Shown piece by piece: positions 59,261-64,000 of a stretch of 64,000 bases of DNA. Position numbers and translations under genes: made by a program. The stretch is taken from contig NZ_JAIMIA010000008.1 of assembly GCF_019966495.1 (NCBI RefSeq), positions 28,139 to 92,138 on the forward strand, read 5' to 3'. The notes under the pieces are model-generated. The model was not told the DNA's origin, ran no database searches, and saw nothing but the letters and a program-made list of their open reading frames with translations. Origin of the DNA: Tateyamaria pelophila (GTDB lineage: Bacteria; Pseudomonadota; Alphaproteobacteria; Rhodobacterales; Rhodobacteraceae). Within the stretch, counting starts at the first letter, position 1, and the number at the start of each line of letters is the position of its first letter.

Positions 59261-60015
59261 ACAAGTCCCGCTTCGACGGGGAGGACGGTACCTGTCATGC
59301 CGGCCGAAGCGTCGGAGCCAAGGAAATGAGCCGCATTGGCCACATCCTCAGCGTTTGCCATGCGGCCCAGAGCTGTTTCCGCGGTCATGGCCTGTACCAC
59401 TGTGTCCGGATCAGGTCCGCCCGCGTCGTGACGGACCTGTATTCTTCCCAACAAAGCATCCGTCGCGATCGGGCCGGGTGCGAGGGCATTGACGCGGATG
59501 CCGCTCGGTCCAAGGTCAAGCGCTGCGGCCCGCGTGATGCCGATGGCCGCATGTTTCGATGCGGTGTACAAAACTTGCTGATGATGCGCGCGAAACCCAT
59601 TGATCGACGCCATCACCACGACGGAGGCATGCTCGGACTGACTCATCACGTTTGCAAAAGCACCGATGCTGGCCGCAACGCCCCATGTGTTGATAGCCAT
59701 GACGCGTTGCCACTCCTCGCCGTCAATGTCACGCAAGCCGCGCCACGGCGGGACAACGCCTGCATTGGCGACGAGGATGTCGACGGTACCCAGCGTGTCG
59801 GCAAGTTCCACCAGTTGGGCTTTGGCCTCGGGTGCGCCGACGTCACAGGCAAAAAAACCGAACCCTTGCGGGGAATGCTCCTGGGCCATTGCAAGGTCAA
59901 CAATCGTGACCGACGCCCCCGCTTCCGCCAATCGCAATGCGATCGCGCGACCCAACCCCGATGCGCCCCCTGTAACGACGGCAGTTCTGTCTGTGAGGTC
60001 TTGTGAAAGGGCCAT
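59257..60015 (-). CDS. Short-chain dehydrogenase/reductase 2
   Basis: 252 residues. TGGASGLGRA at residues 15-24, an Asp at the end of strand 2 (TIVDLA) pointing to NAD, NAGV near 85, MASING with the catalytic Ser and YTASKHAA near 151. A 3-oxoacyl-reductase-like polyol or hydroxy-acid dehydrogenase is likely. It overlaps the isomerase gene tail to tail and is divergent from the lambda-crystallin-type gene across motif copy 4. Confidence 0.9.
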   Translation of the reverse strand: MALSQDLTDRTAVVTGGASGLGRAIALRLAEAGASVTIVDLAMAQEHSPQGFGFFACDVGAPEAKAQLVELADTLGTVDILVANAGVVPPWRGLRDIDGEEWQRVMAINTWGVAASIGAFANVMSQSEHASVVVMASINGFRAHHQQVLYTASKHAAIGITRAAALDLGPSGIRVNALAPGPIATDALLGRIQVRHDAGGPDPDTVVQAMTAETALGRMANAEDVANAAHFLGSDASAGMTGTVLPVEAGLV

Positions 60016-60058
60016 GATCTACGTTCCTTCTTGCGGGGCGCCATGTCTGGCGTGTATT

Positions 60059-60082
60059 CGTACTTTTGTTCGCCATGCGCAC
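60059..60082 (-). promoter_or_regulatory. Catabolic-island regulon motif, copy 4
   Basis: On the minus strand: GTGCG, CATGGCGAACAAAA, GTACG; boxes 19 bp apart. It keeps the GCGAACA core at the same place as copy 2. It is 44 bp from the SDR start and 23 bp from the TTG start of the divergent dehydrogenase. Confidence 0.65.
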
Positions 60083-60104
60083 CATGGCAAGAGAAAGGTT
60101 CATT

Positions 60105-61049
60105 TTGACTGACACGAAATACAACCGGGTTGTCATCCTTGGTGCGGGATTTATCGGCATCTCCTTTGCCGCAGTCTTCGCCGATCACGGCTGGCCCGTG
60201 ACGCTGATCGACCCGGATCCACAGCAGCGCGACAAGGCCACTGATGGCATCGCCCAGCAACGGGAGGCGATGGCCCTGGCCGGGCTGGACAAGGGTCTCG
60301 CAGGGTCTGTCGAGGTCGTTGACGCGTTAGACCATGCGCTGAAACAGGCCACGCTTGTGATCGAATGCGGCCCAGAGAACCTGGACATGAAACAGGAGAT
60401 CTTTGCACAGTTGCTGTCATCGACCGCATCGGAAACGCTGCTTGTGACAGCTTCTTCTGCAATCCGGATGTCTCAGATCGTGACCGACCCCGCGCAGCAA
60501 ACGCGATGTCTGGTCGCCCACCCGGTCAATCCACCGGCCGTTTTGCGCCTGATAGAACTCTGTCCAGCGCCCGGTACGTCGCCTGACGCAGTCGACCGCA
60601 CTGCAGCACTCTTCGCCGGTGCTGGTTTCGAACCGGCTATCCTCGCGCGGGAAATCGAGGGGTTCCTTTTGAACCGATTGCAAGGTGCAGTCCTGCGCGA
60701 AGCATATCGGTTGGTCGATGACGGCATTGCAGAACCAGATGATATCGACCGGGTGATGCGACTTGGCCTCGGGCCTCGCTGGGCGTTGTCAGGGCCGTTC
60801 GAGACCGTTGAGCTTAACACGCCCGGCGGGATTGCGGCGCATGCTGCGCGGATGGGCCCGGCCTATCAACGGATGGGAGAGCAGCGCGGCGAAACGGTGG
60901 ACTGGTCCGCACCGCTTGTCGCCCGCGTGGCGGCAGCCCGTGACGCGGCGCGCGGCAGTCAAACCGTTGCAGAACGCGCGGCGTGGCGGTCTACCGCAGT
61001 TGCCAAACTGGTTGGCTTGCGCGACCATTTGATGCGGAGCGATGGATGA
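60105..61049 (+). CDS. 3-hydroxyacyl-CoA dehydrogenase-fold enzyme, lambda-crystallin/L-gulonate dehydrogenase-like
   Basis: 314 residues from the TTG at 60105, chosen because AGAAAGG lies 7 nt upstream and the family start follows at once (RVVILGAGFIGISFA); the ATG at 60084 would add seven codons and overlap a regulon motif. Conserved blocks are HPVNPPAVLRLIELCP and EGFLLNRLQGAVLREAYRLVDDG with the Asn near residue 190, then LGPRWALSGPFET. This matches the CRYL1 branch, which oxidises L-gulonate and similar 3-hydroxy acids with NAD. First gene of a three-gene operon. Confidence 0.87.
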   Translation: MTDTKYNRVVILGAGFIGISFAAVFADHGWPVTLIDPDPQQRDKATDGIAQQREAMALAGLDKGLAGSVEVVDALDHALKQATLVIECGPENLDMKQEIFAQLLSSTASETLLVTASSAIRMSQIVTDPAQQTRCLVAHPVNPPAVLRLIELCPAPGTSPDAVDRTAALFAGAGFEPAILAREIEGFLLNRLQGAVLREAYRLVDDGIAEPDDIDRVMRLGLGPRWALSGPFETVELNTPGGIAAHAARMGPAYQRMGEQRGETVDWSAPLVARVAAARDAARGSQTVAERAAWRSTAVAKLVGLRDHLMRSDG

Positions 61050-62713
61050 GCACAAACCGTTTTTTCTTTGATGGCCAACCCATCGTCTTTGGCCAAGGCC
61101 AGTCGATCGCTGCCGCATTGACCAACGCTGGACTACGTGCGTTTCGGCATACGGCCAAAGGCGCGCACCGAGGCATGTTCTGCGGCATGGGCGTGTGCCA
61201 GGATTGTCTCGTCACCATAGATGGCATCCCGAACCAGCGCGCCTGCATGACGCCCGCAGCATCGGATCTGGCGATCGAGACGCAAGTCGCCTTTCCTGTG
61301 CTGGAGGACATGCCAGCCCCTGTAAAGTCAAACCCCGCGCGCGTTCTGGAACCAGATGTCGCGATTATCGGTGGCGGCGCCGGCGGCCTGTCAGCGGCCA
61401 TCGCCGCGCGCACGGCCGGAGCAAGCGTTGTCGTACTGGACGAGCGAAAGGTAGCGGGAGGGCAATACTACAAGCAATCCGCCAGCCAGCCGCCGCTGGA
61501 TGCGCAACAGCGTGAAGGCGCGTCCCTGCTGGAACGCGCGCACCAGAGCGGGGCAGAAATCATTGGTTCCGTTGAAATCTGGGGGGCGTTCGACGGCCCG
61601 TTGTTTCTTGCGGATGTTGCCGGCGCGGCGCTGATCGTCCGGCCCAAGACCGCAATCATCGCCACGGGCGCATATGAACGCCCACGTATGGTGCCCGGCT
61701 GGACAGTGCCCGGTGTAATGACGACCGGTGCCGCGCAAACCTTGTGGCGCAGTTATCGCACCCTGCCCGGTCAGCGCATCGCCGTATGTGGTTCGGGGCC
61801 GTTGAATGCACAGGTCGCTTTGGAACTGGCTGAGGGTGGCGCGGATGTGGCCATGGTGGCCGAAGCCGCCGCTCCACCTTGGCAGCATCCATGGCAAGCG
61901 TTTCTGGCCTTAACGGCAGATCCCGGCCTTGTCTTCATGGGGTTGGGCATGATGCGCAATCTGAAAAGGCGCGGCATCCCGCTTCACCACCAAACGACGC
62001 TCCAAAGCGTCGAGCAAAAAGGCAAAGGTCTGCTGGCTACGTTCAAAACCGCGTCAGGAGTACAGATCAGTGAAACCGTCGACGTCGTCTGCATGAACGA
62101 TGGGTTTGAACCGCAGAACGAAATTCTAAGGCTCCTTGGGGCGCAAATGCGCTATGATACGGCGTTCGGGCACCTCAGATGCACGCGAACCGCTGGCATG
62201 GAAACAACTGTGCCGAATATTTTTGCCGTCGGCGACTGCGCCGGGCTGGGTGGTGCGCCGGCGGCGCGGGTCGAAGGCGAGATTGCCGGACGCACCGCAG
62301 CGTCCCGCGCAGGTTTCGGAGACGCTTATGATCTGTTCGCTGACCTTCGACGCCTCGACCGCTATCGCCGCTTTCAGGCGAGCCTCTGGAAGATGCATGA
62401 CATTGCCCCAAAGCCTCTTGACACAGCGGCGCGCGACACAATTGTTTGCCGGTGCGAAGAAATCACACTGGGCGAGGTTATGGACGGCCTCGGGACTGCA
62501 CCGGGCCATGTCGGAACCCTGAAACGTGCCACACGAGTCGGTATGGGCCGATGCCAGGGCCGCTATTGCGGGCCGGTGGCGACACGGCTGGTGGCCGAGG
62601 CCATCGGCAAACCCGTAGAAGATTTCAGCAATTTCGCGCCGCGCGTCCCGATCAAACCTGTCGCCATCGCGTCGATCCTCGCCGCGCAGGAGGCGCTTGA
62701 TGACCTCGACTGA
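61046..62713 (+). CDS. Fused ferredoxin-FAD-[Fe-S] oxidase subunit (HcnA/HcnB, OoxA or LhpF/LhpE-like)
   Basis: 555 residues. N-terminal [2Fe-2S] domain with Cys46, Cys51, Cys54 and Cys67 (GMFCGMGVCQDC). A pyridine-nucleotide-disulfide-type FAD domain starts at IIGGGAGG (109-114) and has ATGAYERPRMVPGWTVPGVMT. A C-terminal BFD-like cluster has Cys468, Cys470, Cys503 and Cys508 (VCRCEE, GRCQGRYCG). In P. aeruginosa hydroxyproline and HCN systems the ferredoxin part is a separate protein; here it is fused. Start overlaps the preceding stop (ATGA). It works with the DAO subunit that follows. Confidence 0.92.
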   Translation: MSTNRFFFDGQPIVFGQGQSIAAALTNAGLRAFRHTAKGAHRGMFCGMGVCQDCLVTIDGIPNQRACMTPAASDLAIETQVAFPVLEDMPAPVKSNPARVLEPDVAIIGGGAGGLSAAIAARTAGASVVVLDERKVAGGQYYKQSASQPPLDAQQREGASLLERAHQSGAEIIGSVEIWGAFDGPLFLADVAGAALIVRPKTAIIATGAYERPRMVPGWTVPGVMTTGAAQTLWRSYRTLPGQRIAVCGSGPLNAQVALELAEGGADVAMVAEAAAPPWQHPWQAFLALTADPGLVFMGLGMMRNLKRRGIPLHHQTTLQSVEQKGKGLLATFKTASGVQISETVDVVCMNDGFEPQNEILRLLGAQMRYDTAFGHLRCTRTAGMETTVPNIFAVGDCAGLGGAPAARVEGEIAGRTAASRAGFGDAYDLFADLRRLDRYRRFQASLWKMHDIAPKPLDTAARDTIVCRCEEITLGEVMDGLGTAPGHVGTLKRATRVGMGRCQGRYCGPVATRLVAEAIGKPVEDFSNFAPRVPIKPVAIASILAAQEALDDLD

Positions 62714-63824
62714 CGTCCTTGTCATCGGTGGCGGTATCGTCGGGCAGGTCACTGCGATCCGTTTGGCGCAAGCAGGCGCGCGGGTCACCGTCGTTGATGC
62801 AGGTCTCAACGCAGGCTCAACTGCAAACGCAGGAAGTCTGCACGTCCAGATGCAAAGCCGCTTCATGCGGCTGTATCCCGACCAGGTTCCAAATATCGAG
62901 GCATCACTGCCGCTTTATTGTCAGGCTGTGGAGGAATGGGTCCACCTTGATCAGCAATACGGTTCCTTCGAATTGGTGCGCAAAGGCGGCCTGATGCTCG
63001 CCGAAACCAAAGCCCAACTGGCATTTCTGGAGAAAAAGGCAGAACGCGAAAACCAGAAAGGCGTGTCGGTGGACATGCTCGACAGATCGGCTCTGGAACG
63101 GATCGCGCCGTGGTTGGGACCGCAGATCATCGGCGCCGAGCTTTGCCGGAACGAAGGAAAGGTCAACCCTTTGGCGGCGAACCTGAGGCTGCGCGCCGTC
63201 GCGGACAAACTGGGTGTGCAGTTTGCACAGGACCATATCCGCAGCCTGTCCGCCGACAACCAGATCAAGGCGATTGGCCATTCTGGTACGTATAGAGCTG
63301 ACCGCACAGTCATAGCGGCAGCTTGGGGCGCCGGTGCGCTTGTGCAGAGTTTTGGCATGGCAATTCCTTCGATAGCAGAACCCTTGCACATGAATATCAC
63401 CGAAGCCTGTTCCGCGCGGATCGAGCATCTTGTGCAACACGCCGAACGCTCCATCACACTCAAGCAATTCAATTCCGGTCAGATCGTGATCGGCGGTGGT
63501 TGGCCTGCGCGTGACCAGGGCACCAACCGCGTGCCGACAGTCGAACCGTCATCCTTGTTGGGAAATGTATCTCTGGCCGCACGGCTTGTACCGACCATTG
63601 GCCATGTGCGCATCATTCGCACATGGGCGGGTATGAACACGACGATGGATGGGGCATCCGTCATCGGACCATTGCCCGGCTGTGATCGGGTGGTGATGGC
63701 GGTGCCTGGGGACGCAGGCTATACATTGGGGCCACTCGTTGCCCGTCTGGCCGCGGACTGTGTTCTGGGGCAACCCGACCATGGCAGGATTGACCGCTAC
63801 AGCCCGACGCGTTTCGCCGCCTAG
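62700..63824 (+). CDS. FAD-dependent amine/imino-acid oxidase (DAO family), paralogue 2
   Basis: 374 residues from the ATG at 62700 (AGGAGG upstream), overlapping the previous gene by 14 bp. LVIGGGIVGQVTAIRLA at the N-terminus, STANAGSLHVQMQ near residue 45, C-terminal GDAGYTLGPLVARLAADCV. It is the catalytic beta subunit matching the fused alpha/gamma chain upstream, giving a membrane-associated dehydrogenase of the opine/D-hydroxyproline/HCN-synthase type. The stop codon lies at the edge of an IS630 element, but the RYSPTRFAA ending looks native. Confidence 0.9.
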   Translation: MTSTDVLVIGGGIVGQVTAIRLAQAGARVTVVDAGLNAGSTANAGSLHVQMQSRFMRLYPDQVPNIEASLPLYCQAVEEWVHLDQQYGSFELVRKGGLMLAETKAQLAFLEKKAERENQKGVSVDMLDRSALERIAPWLGPQIIGAELCRNEGKVNPLAANLRLRAVADKLGVQFAQDHIRSLSADNQIKAIGHSGTYRADRTVIAAAWGAGALVQSFGMAIPSIAEPLHMNITEACSARIEHLVQHAERSITLKQFNSGQIVIGGGWPARDQGTNRVPTVEPSSLLGNVSLAARLVPTIGHVRIIRTWAGMNTTMDGASVIGPLPGCDRVVMAVPGDAGYTLGPLVARLAADCVLGQPDHGRIDRYSPTRFAA

Positions 63825-64000
63825 AGCGTGTCTCTGCTTTTCAGATTCAGGATTCCCAGATTGGCTGTGATGTGATTCCCTGGCCTTGAGGCAGGCATGG
63901 GGGTTACAGATGGGCAAGCCACATCCAATAGAACTGCGAACGCGTGTTGTTGCGTTTGTCGATGAGGGCCATGGACACCGCGAGGCGGCGCGGCATTTCC
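63825..64000 (+). mobile_element. Left end of an IS630-family element (truncated by window edge)
   Basis: Begins immediately after, or at, the TA of the oxidase stop codon (TA is the IS630/Tc1-mariner target). The first bases GAGCGTGTCTCTGC are the likely terminal inverted repeat; the right end is outside the window, so it cannot be confirmed. The transposase start lies 85 bp in. Confidence 0.75.
63910..64000 (+). CDS. IS630-family transposase (N-terminal fragment)
   Basis: Thirty codons visible before the window ends: MGKPHPIELRTRVVAFVDEG, followed by HGHREAARHF. This is the start of the helix-turn-helix of IS630 transposases that bind the element ends; the DDE domain is outside the window. 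Whether the copy is intact cannot be seen. Confidence 0.87.
   Translation, partial: MGKPHPIELRTRVVAFVDEGHGHREAARHF

Noticed and set aside
61046..63824. Hydrogen cyanide synthase (hcnABC) as the function of the oxidase operon
   Set aside because: The subunits are related, but the context (DHDPS-family lyase, AcnX, amino acid importer) fits imino-acid or opine oxidation better; sequence alone cannot settle it.

Overview
The window reads as chromosomal or plasmid DNA of an aerobic anoxygenic phototroph of the Roseobacter group (Rhodobacteraceae, Alphaproteobacteria). The evidence is a photosynthesis gene block in Rhodobacter/Roseobacter order, the O2-dependent cyclase gene acsF inside the puh operon, a hemA-cycA end to that operon, ppsR and ppaA regulators with TGT-N12-ACA operators, TRAP transporters, and high GC content.

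Layout. (1) 0-19.5 kb, mixed housekeeping and accessory genes: the end of an ABC permease, tryptophan 2,3-dioxygenase, a META/SH3 protein, a GH25 lysozyme-like lipoprotein, a stress-type membrane pair, a TRAP transporter (dctMQP) divergent from an Asp/Glu-racemase-superfamily enzyme, a decayed class III cyclase beside a TPR regulator, a cyanophycin module (cphB, cphA, nucleotidyltransferase-like gene), CIRCE-groESL and a LysE exporter. (2) 19.5-42.2 kb, half of a photosynthesis gene cluster. One arm on the minus strand is ppaA-ppsR-bchG-PucC-like-bchP-idi. The divergent arm is bchFNBHLM-lhaA-puhABC-(98-aa gene)-acsF-puhE-hemA-cycA, closed by a strong terminator. It supplies late bacteriochlorophyll a synthesis, the reaction-centre H subunit, assembly factors, the first tetrapyrrole enzyme and cytochrome c2. 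The puf, bchCXYZ, bchIDO and crt genes are not here. (3) 42.3-43.3 kb, a DUF2306 membrane protein and an IS481 transposase remnant. (4) 43.4-63.8 kb, a large catabolic island. It holds cis-3-hydroxyproline dehydratase (AcnX), a pyrroline-2-carboxylate reductase-like protein, a GST-like protein, a polar amino acid ABC transporter, an AcoX/ATP-NAD-kinase-like protein, a divergent two-subunit P-protein (GcvPA/GcvPB-like) pair, two FAD amine/imino-acid oxidases, a DHDPS-family lyase, two SDRs, an Old Yellow Enzyme, a TIM-barrel isomerase, a lambda-crystallin-type dehydrogenase and a fused ferredoxin-FAD-[Fe-S] oxidase subunit. (5) 63.8-64 kb, the left end of an IS630-type element.

The most notable observation is a 24-bp motif in four promoters of the catabolic island (about 49.9, 51.26, 58.36 and 60.07 kb). 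It has two GTGCG-like boxes exactly 19 bp apart around a central GAAC. It links genes of unclear function into one likely regulon, although no regulator gene lies in the window. The likely theme is breakdown of a hydroxylated or N-substituted imino/amino acid, with a P-protein-like decarboxylase of unknown substrate. Other points of interest are a four-hairpin array between acsF and puhE, extragenic repeats between and inside bch genes, and a cyclase pseudogene with three clustered stop codons plus an internal deletion.
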